NCBI GenBank assembly: GCA_964035795.1
Contig: CAXIVU010000239.1
Coordinates: forward strand, 52,548-116,547
DNA from: Pterobdella sp. o SKG-2022
Lineage: Eukaryota; Annelida; Clitellata; Hirudinida; Piscicolidae
Length of the DNA: 64,000 nucleotides
Direction of reading: 5' to 3'
The notes under the pieces are model-generated. The model did no database searches. It was not told the DNA's origin and saw only the letters and a program-made list of their open reading frames with translations. Both the position numbers and the translations under genes were made by a program. Numbering within the stretch: the stretch's first letter is position 1; the number at the start of each line of letters is the position of its first letter. Positions 29,501 to 37,600 of the stretch are shown in pieces.

Positions 29501-32500
29501 TACAGTTATTGTAGTTGGCGTTGTTGTTTTTACAGTAGTAACTGTTGGCGTAGATTTAGACAACATTTCTGTCGTTGTTGTCATAATAACAGTTGTTGTT
29601 TGCGTTGATGTTGCAATCATTGTCGAAACTGTTGTAGCTGTAGCCAATGAAGTTGTTGTTACAGTTATTGTAGTTGGCGTTGTTGTTTCTACAGTAGTAA
29701 CTGTTGGCGTAGATTTAGACAACATTTCTGTCGTTGTTGTCATAATAACAGTTGTTGTTTGCGTTGATGTTGCAATCGTTGTCGAAACTGTTGTAGCTGT
29801 AGCCAATGAAGTTGTTGTTACAGTTATTGTAGTTGGCGTTGTTGTTTCTACAGTAGTAACTGTTGGCGTAGATTTAGACAACATTTCTATCGTTGTTGTC
29901 ATAATAACAGTTGTTGTTTGCGTTGATGTTGCAATCGTTGTCGAAACTGTTGTAGCTGTAGCCAATGAAATTGTTGTTACAGAAATTGTAGTTGGCGTTG
30001 TTGTTTCTACAGTAGTAACTGTTGGCGTAGATTTAGACAACATTTCTGTCGTTGTTGTCATAATAACAGTTGTTGTTTGCGTTGATGTTGCAATCGTTGT
30101 CGAAACTGTTGTAGCTGTAGCCAATGAAGTTGTTGTTACAGTTATTGTAGTTGGCGTTGTTGTTTCTACAGTAGTAACTGTTGGCGTAGATTTAGACAAC
30201 ATTTCTGTCGTTGTTGTCATAATAACAGTTGTTGTTTGCGTTGATGTTGCAATCGTTGTCGAAACTGTTGTAGCTGTAGCCAATGAAGTTGTTGTTACAG
30301 TTAATGTAGTTGGCGTTGTTGTTTCTACAGTAGTAACTGTTGGCGTAGATTTAGACAATTTTTCTGTCGTTGTTGTCATAATAACAGTTGTTGTTTGCGT
30401 TGATGTTGCAATCGCTGTCGAAACTGTTGTAGCTGTAGCCAATGAAGTTGTTGTTACAGTTATTGTAGTTGGCGTTGTTGTTTCTACAGTAGTAACTGTT
30501 GGCGTAGATTTAGACAACATTTCTGTCGTTGTTGTCATAATAACAGTTGTTGTTTGCGTTGATGTTGCAATCGTTGTCGAAACTGTTGTAGCTGTAGCCA
30601 ATGAAGTTGTTGTTACAGTTAATGTAGTTGGCGTTGTTGTTTCTACAGTAGTAACTGTTGGCGTAGATTTAGACAATTTTTCTGTCGTTGTTGTCATAAT
30701 AACAGTTGTTGTTTGCGTTGATGTTGCAATCGCTGTCGAAACTGTTGTAGCTGTAGCCAATGAAGTTGTTGTTACAGTTATTGTAGTTGGCGTTGTTGTT
30801 TCTACAGTAGTAACTGTTGGCGTAGATTTAGACAACATTTCTGTCGTTGTTGTCATAATAACAGTTGTTGTTTGCGTTGATGTTGCAATCGTTGTCGAAA
30901 CTGTTGTAGCTGTAGCCAATGAAGTTGTTGTTACAGTTATTGTAGTTGGCGTTGTTGTTTCTACAGTAGTAACTGTTGGCGTAGATTTAGACAACATTTC
31001 TGTCGTTGTTGTCATAATAACAGTTGTTGTTTGCGTTGATGTTGCAATCGCTGTCGAAACTGTTGTAGCTGTAGCCAATGAAGTTGTTGTTACAGTTATT
31101 GTAGTTGGCGTTGTTGTTTCTACAGTAGTAACTGTTGGCGTAGATTTAGACAACATTTCTGTCGTTGTTGTCATAATAACAGTTGTTGTTTGCGTTGATG
31201 TTGCAATCGTTGTCGAAACTGTTGTAGCTGTAGCCAATGAAGTTGTTGTTACAGTTATTGTAGTTGGCGTTGTTGTTTCTACAGTAGTAACTGTTGGCGT
31301 AGATTTAGACAACATTTCTGTCGTTGTTGTCATAATAACAGTTGTTGTTTGCGTTGATGTTGCAATCGCTGTCGAAACTGTTGTAGCTGTAGCCAATGAA
31401 GTTGTTGTTACAGTTATTGTAGTTGGCGTTGTTGTTTCTACAGTAGTAACTGTTGGCGTAGATTTAGACAACATTTCTGTCGTTGTTGTCATAATAACAG
31501 TTGTTGTTTGCGTTGATGTTGCAATCGTTGTCGAAACTGTTGTAGCTGTAGCCAATGAAGTTGTTGTTACAGTTATTGTAGTTGGCGTTGTTGTTTCTAC
31601 AGTAGTAACTGTTGGCGTAGATTCAGACAACATTTCTGTCGTTGTTGTCATTATAACAGTTGTTGTTTGCGTTGATGTTGCAATCGTTGTCGAAACTGTT
31701 GTAGCTGTAGCCAATGAAGTTGTTGTTACAGAAATTGTAGTTGGCGTTGTTGTTTCTACAGTAGTAACTGTTGGCGTAGATTTAGACAACATTTCTGTCG
31801 TTGTTGTCATAATAACAGTTGTTGTTTGCGTTGATGTTGCAATCGTTGTCGAAACTGTTGTAGCTGTAGCCAATGAAGTTGTTGTTACAGTTATTGTAGT
31901 TGGCGTTGTTGTTTCTACAGTAGTAACTGTTGGCGTAGATTTAGACAACATTTCTGTCGTTGTTACCATAATAACAGTTGTTGTTTGCGTTGATGTTGCA
32001 ATCGTTGTCGAAACTGTTGTAGCTGTAGCCAATGAAGTTGTTGTTACAGTTATTGTAGTTGGCGTTGTTGTTTCTACAGTAGTAACTGTTGGCGTAGATT
32101 TAGACAACATTTCTGTCGTTGTTGTCATAATAACAGTTGTTGTTTGCGTTGATGTTGCAATCGTTGTCGAAACTGTTGTAGCTGTAGCCAATGAAGTTGT
32201 TGTTACAGTTATTGTAGTTGGCGTTGTTGTTTCTACAGTAGTAACTGTTGGCGTAGATTTAGACAACATTTCTATCGTTGTTGTCATAATAACAGTTGTT
32301 GTTTGCGTTGATGTTGCAATCGTTGTCGAAACTGTTGTAGCTGTAGCCAATGAAGTTGTTGTTACAGAAATTGTAGTTGGCGTTGTTGTTTCTACAGTAG
32401 TAACTGTTGGCGTAGATTTAGACAACATTTCTGTCGTTGTTGTCATAATAACAGTTGTTGTTTGCGTTGATGTTGCAATCGTTGTCGAAACTGTTGTAGC

Positions 32501-33751
32501 TGTAGCCAATGAAGTTGTTGTTACAGTTATTGTAGTTGGCGTTGTTGTTTCTACAGTAGTAACTGTTGGCGTAGATTTAGACAACATTTCTGTCGTTGTT
32601 GTCATAATAACAGTTGTTGTTTGCGTTGATGTTGCAATCGTTGTCGAAACTGTTGTAGCTGTAGCCAATGAAGTTGTTGTTACAGAAATTGTAGTTGGCG
32701 TTGTTGTTTCTACAGTAGTAACTGTTGGCGTAGATTTAGACAACATTTCTGTCGTTGTTGTCATAATAACAGTTGTTGTTTGCGTTGATGTTGCAATCGT
32801 TGTCGAAACTGTTGTAGCTGTAGCCAATGAAGTTGTTGTTACAGTTATTGTAGTTGGCGTTGTTGTTTCTACAGTAGTAACTGTTGGCGTAGATTTAGAC
32901 AACATTTCTGTCGTTGTTGTCATAATAACAGTTGTTGTTTGCGTTGATGTTGCAATCGTTGTCGAAACTGTTGTAGCTGTAGCCAATGAAGTTGTTCTTA
33001 CAGTTATTGTAGTTGGCGTTGTTGTTTCTACAGTAGTAACTGTTGGCGTAGATTTAGACAACATTTCTGTCGTTGTTGTCATAATAACAGTTGTTGTTTG
33101 CGTTGATGTTGCAATCGTTGTCGAAACTGTTGTAGCTGTAGCCAATGAAGTTGTTGTTACAGTTATTGTAGTTGGCGTTGTTGTTTCTACAGTAGTAACT
33201 GTTGGCGTAGATTTAGACAACATTTCTATCGTTGTTGTCATAATAACAGTTGTTGTTTGCGTTGATGTTGCAATCGTTGTCGAAACTGTTGTAGCTGTAG
33301 CCAATGAAATTGTTGTTACAGAAATTGTAGTTGGCGTTGTTGTTTCTACAGTAGTAACTGTTGGCGTAGATTTAGACAACATTTCTGTCGTTGTTGTCAT
33401 AATAACAGTTGTTGTTTGCGTTGATGTTGCAATCGTTGTCGAAACTGTTGTAGCTGTAGCCAATGAAGTTGTTGTTACAGTTATTGTAGTTGGCGTTGTT
33501 GTTTCTACAGTAGTAACTGTTGGCGTAGATTTAGACAACATTTCTGTCGTTGTTGTCATAATAACAGTTGTTGTTTGCGTTGATGTTGCAATCGTTGTCG
33601 AAACTGTTGTAGCTGTAGCCAATGAAGTTGTTGTCACAGTTATTGTAGTTGGCGTTGTTGTTTCTACAGTAGTAACTGTTGGCGTAGATTTAGACAACAT
33701 TTCTGTCGTTGTTGTCATAATAACAGTTGTTGTTTGCGTTGATGGTTGCAA
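26510..33751 (-). CDS. Thr-rich repeat protein segment between two single-base breaks
   Basis: This open segment of 2,413 codons covers about 44 complete units. Its 5' edge is the one-base gain near 33744, so the apparent TTG start at 33749-33751 and the first two codons are artefacts of that break. Its 3' edge is the one-base loss near 26554. After that, a short out-of-frame Leu/Gln-rich tail reaches a stop at 26510. Distinctive residue changes are EML to EKL, which adds a lysine (near 28130, 28290, 28926, 30357). Others are STTIA to STAIA (eight units, in two runs), SKS to SES (near 29239 and 31624), ITV to LTV (near 28237 and 30622), and a unique Thr to Val just after VIM near 31966. It is best read as a piece of the larger repeat region, not as a separate gene. 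Confidence 0.5.
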   Translation of the reverse strand: MQPSTQTTTVIMTTTTEMLSKSTPTVTTVETTTPTTITVTTTSLATATTVSTTIATSTQTTTVIMTTTTEMLSKSTPTVTTVETTTPTTITVTTTSLATATTVSTTIATSTQTTTVIMTTTTEMLSKSTPTVTTVETTTPTTISVTTISLATATTVSTTIATSTQTTTVIMTTTIEMLSKSTPTVTTVETTTPTTITVTTTSLATATTVSTTIATSTQTTTVIMTTTTEMLSKSTPTVTTVETTTPTTITVRTTSLATATTVSTTIATSTQTTTVIMTTTTEMLSKSTPTVTTVETTTPTTITVTTTSLATATTVSTTIATSTQTTTVIMTTTTEMLSKSTPTVTTVETTTPTTISVTTTSLATATTVSTTIATSTQTTTVIMTTTTEMLSKSTPTVTTVETTTPTTITVTTTSLATATTVSTTIATSTQTTTVIMTTTTEMLSKSTPTVTTVETTTPTTISVTTTSLATATTVSTTIATSTQTTTVIMTTTIEMLSKSTPTVTTVETTTPTTITVTTTSLATATTVSTTIATSTQTTTVIMTTTTEMLSKSTPTVTTVETTTPTTITVTTTSLATATTVSTTIATSTQTTTVIMVTTTEMLSKSTPTVTTVETTTPTTITVTTTSLATATTVSTTIATSTQTTTVIMTTTTEMLSKSTPTVTTVETTTPTTISVTTTSLATATTVSTTIATSTQTTTVIMTTTTEMLSESTPTVTTVETTTPTTITVTTTSLATATTVSTTIATSTQTTTVIMTTTTEMLSKSTPTVTTVETTTPTTITVTTTSLATATTVSTAIATSTQTTTVIMTTTTEMLSKSTPTVTTVETTTPTTITVTTTSLATATTVSTTIATSTQTTTVIMTTTTEMLSKSTPTVTTVETTTPTTITVTTTSLATATTVSTAIATSTQTTTVIMTTTTEMLSKSTPTVTTVETTTPTTITVTTTSLATATTVSTTIATSTQTTTVIMTTTTEMLSKSTPTVTTVETTTPTTITVTTTSLATATTVSTAIATSTQTTTVIMTTTTEKLSKSTPTVTTVETTTPTTLTVTTTSLATATTVSTTIATSTQTTTVIMTTTTEMLSKSTPTVTTVETTTPTTITVTTTSLATATTVSTAIATSTQTTTVIMTTTTEKLSKSTPTVTTVETTTPTTLTVTTTSLATATTVSTTIATSTQTTTVIMTTTTEMLSKSTPTVTTVETTTPTTITVTTTSLATATTVSTTIATSTQTTTVIMTTTTEMLSKSTPTVTTVETTTPTTISVTTISLATATTVSTTIATSTQTTTVIMTTTIEMLSKSTPTVTTVETTTPTTITVTTTSLATATTVSTTIATSTQTTTVIMTTTTEMLSKSTPTVTTVETTTPTTITVTTTSLATATTVSTMIATSTQTTTVIMTTTTEMLSKSTPTVTTVKTTTPTTITVTTTSLATATTVSTTIATSTQTTTVIMTTTTEMLSKSTPTVTTVETTTPTTISVTTTSLATATTVSTTIATSTQTTTVIMTTTTEMLSESTPTVTTVETTTPTTITVTTTSLATATTVSTTIATSTQTTTVIMTTTTEKLSKSTPTVTTVETTTPTTITVTTTSLATATTVSTAIATSTQTTTVIMTTTTEKLSKSTPTVTTVETTTPTTITVTTTSLATATTVSTTIATSTQTTTVIMTTTTEMLSKATPTVTTVETTTPTTITVTTTSLATATTVSTAIATSTQTTTVIMTTTTEMLSKSTPTVTTVETTTPTTITVTTTSLATATTVSTTIATSTQTTTVIMTTTTEMLSKSTPTVTTVETTTPTTITVTTTSLATATTVSTAIATSTQTTTVIMTTTTEKLSKSTPTVTTVETTTPTTLTVTTTSLATATTVSTTIATSTQTTTVIMTTTTEKLSKSTPTVTTVETTTPTTITVTTTSLATATTVSTAIATSTQTTTVIMTTTTEMLSKSTPTVTTVETTMPTTITVTTTSLATATTVSTTIATSTQTTTVIMTTTTEMLSKSTPTVTTVETTTPTTISVTTISLATATTVSTTIATSTQTTTVIMTTTIEMLSKSTPTVTTVETTTPTTITVTTTSLATATTVSTTIATSTQTTTVIMTTTTEMLSKSTPTVTTVETTTPTTITVTTTSLATATTVSTTIATSTQTTTVIMTTTTEMLSKSTPTVTTVETTTPTTITVTTTSLATATTVSTTIATSTQTTTVIMTTTTEMLSKSTPTVTTVETTTPTTITVTTTSLATATTVSTTIATSTQTTTVIMTTTIEMLSKSTPTVTTVETTTPTTITVTTTSLATATTVSTTIATSTQTTTVIMTTTTEMLSKSTPTVTTVETTTPTTITVRTTSLATATTVSTTIATSTQTTTVIMTTTTEMLSKSTPTVTTVETTTPTTITVTTTSLATATTVSTTIATSTQTTTVIMTTRQKCCLNLRQQLLL
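26554..26556 (-). other. Frame break 1: one base missing
   Basis: The + strand reads GTCTTGTTGTC where related units read GTCTTTGTTGTC. The T run is one shorter and this unit is 158 bp. The - strand Thr-rich frame is lost here. Confidence 0.95.
26712..33707. repeat. Array domain with dimeric and about 15-unit higher-order patterns
   Basis: Forty-four exact units. The marker AATCGCTG occurs at 28030, 28348, 28666 and 28984, and again at 30415, 30733, 31051 and 31369. Each run is spaced by exactly 318 bp (two units), and the runs are offset by 2,385 bp (15 units). The marker GATTCAGAC at 29239 and 31624, and TTAATGTAG at 28237 and 30622, share the same 2,385-bp offset. The TCTATCG marker falls at 27663, 29889 and 32274, at shifts of 14 and 15 units. 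The zone is therefore built from related blocks of about 2.2-2.4 kb. Confidence 0.85.
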
Positions 33752-33941
33752 TCGTTGTCGAAACTGTTGTAGCTGTAGCCAATGAAATTGTTGTTACAGA
33801 AATTGTAGTTGGCGTTGTTGTTTCTACAGTAGTAACTGTTGGCGTAGATTTAGACAACATTTCTGTCGTTGTTGTCATAATAACAGTTGTTGTTTGCGTT
33901 GATGTTGCAATCGTTGTCGAAACTGTTGTAGCTGTAGCCAA
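33690..33941 (-). CDS. Short Thr-rich fragment between two one-base gains
   Basis: The 83-codon open frame is in the Thr-rich phase only above the extra G near 33744. Below that point it reads an Asn-rich tail that ends at 33690. Its upstream limit is the extra G near 34012, and the TTG at 33939-33941 is merely the first alternative start codon after it. The segment spans roughly one and a half repeat units and includes the ISV and Ile variants seen elsewhere. It has no independent start signal and should be joined conceptually with its neighbours as one interrupted locus. I do not regard it as a gene in its own right. Confidence 0.4.
   Translation of the reverse strand: MATATTVSTTIATSTQTTTVIMTTTTEMLSKSTPTVTTVETTTPTTISVTTISLATATTVSTTIATINANNNCYYDNNDRNVV
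33744..33745 (-). other. Frame break 2: one extra G
   Basis: The + strand reads GTTGATGGTTGCA where other units read GTTGATGTTGCA. The unit starting at 33708 is 160 bp. Confidence 0.95.
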
Positions 33942-34008
33942 TGAAGTTGTTGTTACAGTTATTGTAGTTGGCGTTGTTGTTTCTACAGTAGTAACTGTTG
34001 GCGTAGAT

Positions 34009-35850
34009 TTAGGACAACATTTCTGTCGTTGTTGTCATAATAACAGTTGTTGTTTGCGTTGATGTTGCAATCGTTGTCGAAACTGTTGTAGCTGTAGCCA
34101 ATGAAGTTGTTCTTACAGTTATTGTAGTTGGCGTTGTTGTTTTTACAGTAGTAACTGTTGGCGTAGATTTAGACAACATTTCTGTCGTTGTTGTCATAAT
34201 AACAGTTGTTGTTTGCGTTGATGTTGCAATCGTTGTCGAAACTGTTGTAGCTGTAGCCAATGAAGTTGTTGTTACAGTTATTGTAGTTGGCGTTGTTGTT
34301 TCTACAGTAGTAACTGTTGGCGTAGATTTAGACAACATTTCTGTCGTTGTTGTCATAATAACAGTTGTTGTTTGCGTTGATGTTGCAATCGTTGTCGAAA
34401 CTGTTGTAGCTGTAGCCAATGAAGTTGTTGTTACAGTTATTGTAGTTGGCGTTGTTGTTTCTACAGTAGTAACTGTTGGCGTAGATTTAGACAACATTTC
34501 TGTCGTTGTTGTCATAATAACAGTTGTTGTTTGCGTTGATGTTGCAATCGTTGTCGAAACTGTTGTAGCTGTAGCCAATGAAGTTGTTGTTACAGTTATT
34601 GTAGTTGGCGTTGTTGTTTCTACAGTAGTAACTGTTGGCGTAGATTTAGACAACATTTCTGTCGTTGTTGTCATAATAACAGTTGTTGTTTGCGTTGATG
34701 TTGCAATCGTTGTCGAAACTGTTGTAGCTGTAGCCAATGAAGTTGTTGTTACAGTTATTGTAGTTGGCGTTGTTGTTTCTACAGTAGTAACTGTTGGCGT
34801 AGATTTAGACAACATTTCTGTCGTTGTTGTCATAATAACAGTTGTTGTTTGCGTTGATGTTGCAATCGTTGTCGAAACTGTTGTAGCTGTAGCCAATGAA
34901 GTTGTTCTTACAGTTATTGTAGTTGGCGTTGTTGTTTCTACAGTAGTAACTGTTGGCGTAGATTTAGACAACATTTCTGTCTTTGTTGTCATAATAACAG
35001 TTGTTGTTTGCGTTGATGTTGCAATCGTTGTCGAAACTGTTGTAGCTGTAGCCAATGAAGTTGTTGTTACAGAAATTGTAGTTGGCGTTGTTGTTTCTAC
35101 AGTAGTAACTGTTGGCGTAGATTTAGACAACATTTCTGTCGTTGTTGTCATAATAACAGTTGTTGTTTGCGTTGATGTTGCAATCGTTGTCGAAACTGTT
35201 GTAGCTGTAGCCAATGAAGTTGTTGTTACAGTTATTGTAGTTGTCGTTGTTGTTTCTACAGTAGTAACTGTTGGCGTAGATTTAGACAACATTTCTGTCT
35301 TTGTTGTCATAATAACAGTTGTTGTTTGCGTTGATGTTGCAATCGTTGTCGAAACTGTTGTAGCTGTAGCCAATGAAGTTGTTGTTACAGTTATTGTAGT
35401 TGGCGTTGTTGTTTCTACAGTAGTAACTGTTGGCGTAGATTTAGACAACATTTCTGTCGTTGTTGTCATAATAACAGTTGTTGTTTGCGTTGATGTTGCA
35501 ATCGTTGTCGAAACTGTTGTAGCTGTAGCCAATGAAGTTGTTGTTACAGTTATTGTAGTTGGCGTTGTTGTTTCTACAGTAGTAACTGTTGGCGTAGATT
35601 TAGACAACATTTCTGTCGTTGTTGTCATAATAACAGTTGTTGTTTGCGTTGATGTTGCAATCGTTGTCGAAACTGTTGTAGCTGTAGCCAATGAAGTTGT
35701 TGTTACAGTTATTGTAGTTGGCGTTGTTGTTTCTACAGTAGTAACTGTTGGCGTAGATTTAGACAACATTTCTGTCGTTGTTGTCATAATAACAGTTGTT
35801 GTTTGCGTTGATGTTGCAATCGTTGTCGAAACTGTTGTAGCTGTAGCCAA
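34009..35850 (-). CDS. Thr-rich repeat protein segment, 613 codons
   Basis: The segment holds about eleven complete units starting at 34028. In the Thr-rich phase it is open from about 35888, and the TTG at 35848-35850 is only the first possible initiator below the break. The stop at 34009-34011 is created directly by the extra G near 34012, because the frame otherwise continues through LSKS. Variants seen here are two units with Thr to Lys before TEM (near 34982 and 35300), two with Thr to Arg in the V-T-T motif (near 34092 and 34909), a unit where the second Pro is replaced by Thr (near 35244), and one Glu to Lys change (near 34142). It is a fragment of the larger array. Confidence 0.45.
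   Translation of the reverse strand: MATATTVSTTIATSTQTTTVIMTTTTEMLSKSTPTVTTVETTTPTTITVTTTSLATATTVSTTIATSTQTTTVIMTTTTEMLSKSTPTVTTVETTTPTTITVTTTSLATATTVSTTIATSTQTTTVIMTTTTEMLSKSTPTVTTVETTTPTTITVTTTSLATATTVSTTIATSTQTTTVIMTTKTEMLSKSTPTVTTVETTTTTTITVTTTSLATATTVSTTIATSTQTTTVIMTTTTEMLSKSTPTVTTVETTTPTTISVTTTSLATATTVSTTIATSTQTTTVIMTTKTEMLSKSTPTVTTVETTTPTTITVRTTSLATATTVSTTIATSTQTTTVIMTTTTEMLSKSTPTVTTVETTTPTTITVTTTSLATATTVSTTIATSTQTTTVIMTTTTEMLSKSTPTVTTVETTTPTTITVTTTSLATATTVSTTIATSTQTTTVIMTTTTEMLSKSTPTVTTVETTTPTTITVTTTSLATATTVSTTIATSTQTTTVIMTTTTEMLSKSTPTVTTVETTTPTTITVTTTSLATATTVSTTIATSTQTTTVIMTTTTEMLSKSTPTVTTVKTTTPTTITVRTTSLATATTVSTTIATSTQTTTVIMTTTTEMLS
34012..34013 (-). other. Frame break 3: one extra G
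   Basis: The + strand reads GATTTAGGACAAC where other units read GATTTAGACAAC. The change makes an immediate TAA on the - strand at 34009-34011. The unit starting at 33868 is 160 bp. Confidence 0.95.
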
Positions 35851-37600
35851 TGAAGTTGTTGTTACAGTTATTGTAGTTGGCGTTGTTGTTTTCTACAGTA
35901 GTAACTGTTGGCGTAGATTTAGACAACATTTCTGTCGTTGTTGTCATAATAACAGTTGTTGTTTGCGTTGATGTTGCAATCGTTGTCGAAACTGTTGTAG
36001 CTGTAGCCAATGAAGTTGTTGTTACAGTTATTGTAGTTGGCGTTGTTGTTTCTACAGTAGTAACTGTTGGCGTAGATTTAGACAACATTTCTGTCGTTGT
36101 TGTCATAATAACAGTTGTTGTTTGCGTTGATGTTGCAATCGTTGTCGAAACTGTTGTAGCTGTAGCCAATGAAGTTGTTGTCACAGTTATTGTAGTTGGC
36201 GTTGTTGTTTCTACAGTAGTAACTGTTGGCGTAGATTTAGACAACATTTCTGTCGTTGTTGTCATAATAACAGTTGTTGTTTGCGTTGATGTTGCAATCG
36301 TTGTCGAAACTGTTGTAGCTGTAGCCAATGAAGTTGTTGTCACAGTTATTGTAGTTGGCGTTGTTGTTTCTACAGTAGTAACTGTTGGCGTAGATTTAGA
36401 CAACATTTCTGTCGTTGTTGTCATAATAACAGTTGTTGTTTGCGTTGATGTTGCAATCGTTGTCGAAACTGTTGTAGCTGTAGCCAATGAAGTTGTTGTC
36501 ACAGTTATTGTAGTTGGCGTTGTTGTTTCTACAGTAGTAACTGTTGGCGTAGATTTAGACAACATTTCTGTCGTTGTTGTCATAATAACAGTTGTTGTTT
36601 GCGTTGATGTTGCAATCGTTGTCGAAACTGTTGTAGCTGTAGCCAATGAAGTTGTTCTTACAGTTATTGTAGTTGGCGTTGTTGTTTCTACAGTAGTAAC
36701 TGTTGGCGTAGATTTAGACAACATTTCTGTCGTTGTTGTCATAATAACAGTTGTTGTTTGCGTTGATGTTGCAATCGTTGTCGAAACTGTTGTAGCTGTA
36801 GCCAATGAAGTTGTTGTCACAGTTATTGTAGTTGGCGTTGTTGTTTCTACAGTAGTAACTGTTGGCGTAGATTTAGACAACATTTCTGTCGTTGTTGTCA
36901 TAATAACAGTTGTTGTTTGCGTTGATGTTGCAATCGTTGTCGAAACTGTTGTAGCTGTAGCCAATGAAGTTGTTGTTACAGTTATTGTAGTTGGCGTTGT
37001 TGTTTCTACAGTAGTAACTGTTGGCGTAGATTTAGACAACATTTCTATCGTTGTTGTCATAATAACAGTTGTTGTTTGCGTTGATGTTGCAATCGTTGTC
37101 GAAACTGTTGTAGCTGTAGCCAATGAAATTGTTGTTACAGAAATTGTAGTTGGCGTTGTTGTTTCTACAGTAGTAACTGTTGGCGTAGATTTAGACAACA
37201 TTTCTGTCGTTGTTGTCATAATAACAGTTGTTGTTTGCGTTGATGTTGCAATCGTTGTCGAAACTGTTGTAGCTGTAGCCAATGAAGTTGTTCTTACAGT
37301 TATTGTAGTTGGCGTTGTTGTTTCTACAGTAGTAACTGTTGGCGTAGATTTAGACAACATTTCTGTCGTTGTTGTCATAATAACAGTTGTTGTTTGCGTT
37401 GATGTTGCAATCGTTGTCGAAACTGTTGTAGCTGTAGCCAATGAAGTTGTTGTCACAGTTATTGTAGTTGGCGTTGTTGTTTCTACAGTAGTAACTGTTG
37501 GCGTAGATTTAGACAACATTTCTGTCGTTGTTGTCATAATAACAGTTGTTGTTTGCGTTGATGTTGCAATCGTTGTCGAAACTGTTGTAGCTGTAGCCAT
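35759..37600 (-). CDS. Thr-rich repeat protein segment, 613 codons with an Asn-rich out-of-frame tail
   Basis: About ten complete units starting at 35937 are in phase. The ATG at 37598-37600 was created by the one-base loss near 37599, where CCAATG became CCATG on the + strand, so it is not a natural start. At the other end, the extra T in the run at 35889-35892 shifts the reading. The last roughly 40 codons then become an Asn/Tyr-rich string ending at 35759. Variants in the true phase are Thr to Arg in two units (near 36657 and 37293), and one unit with the ISV form together with Thr to Ile before EML (37047-37145). Several units carry a silent T-to-C change in the codon for Val of TVTTT. 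It is a fragment of the larger locus. Confidence 0.45.
   Translation of the reverse strand: MATATTVSTTIATSTQTTTVIMTTTTEMLSKSTPTVTTVETTTPTTITVTTTSLATATTVSTTIATSTQTTTVIMTTTTEMLSKSTPTVTTVETTTPTTITVRTTSLATATTVSTTIATSTQTTTVIMTTTTEMLSKSTPTVTTVETTTPTTISVTTISLATATTVSTTIATSTQTTTVIMTTTIEMLSKSTPTVTTVETTTPTTITVTTTSLATATTVSTTIATSTQTTTVIMTTTTEMLSKSTPTVTTVETTTPTTITVTTTSLATATTVSTTIATSTQTTTVIMTTTTEMLSKSTPTVTTVETTTPTTITVRTTSLATATTVSTTIATSTQTTTVIMTTTTEMLSKSTPTVTTVETTTPTTITVTTTSLATATTVSTTIATSTQTTTVIMTTTTEMLSKSTPTVTTVETTTPTTITVTTTSLATATTVSTTIATSTQTTTVIMTTTTEMLSKSTPTVTTVETTTPTTITVTTTSLATATTVSTTIATSTQTTTVIMTTTTEMLSKSTPTVTTVETTTPTTITVTTTSLATATTVSTTIATSTQTTTVIMTTTTEMLSKSTPTVTTVENNNANYNNCNNNFIGYSYNSFDNDCNINANNNCYYDNNDRNVV
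35889..35892 (-). other. Frame break 4: one extra T
   Basis: The + strand reads GTTGTTTTCTAC where other units read GTTGTTTCTAC, so a run of three T became four. The unit starting at 35777 is 160 bp. Confidence 0.95.

Noticed and set aside
33727..34062. A 111-codon + strand reading frame
   Set aside because: It lies between two one-base gains, and its start and end are by-products of those breaks.
26554..37600. Programmed ribosomal frameshifting at the five breaks
   Set aside because: The breaks are simple homopolymer length changes in single units, have different sequence contexts, and do not bring the two long segments back into one frame.
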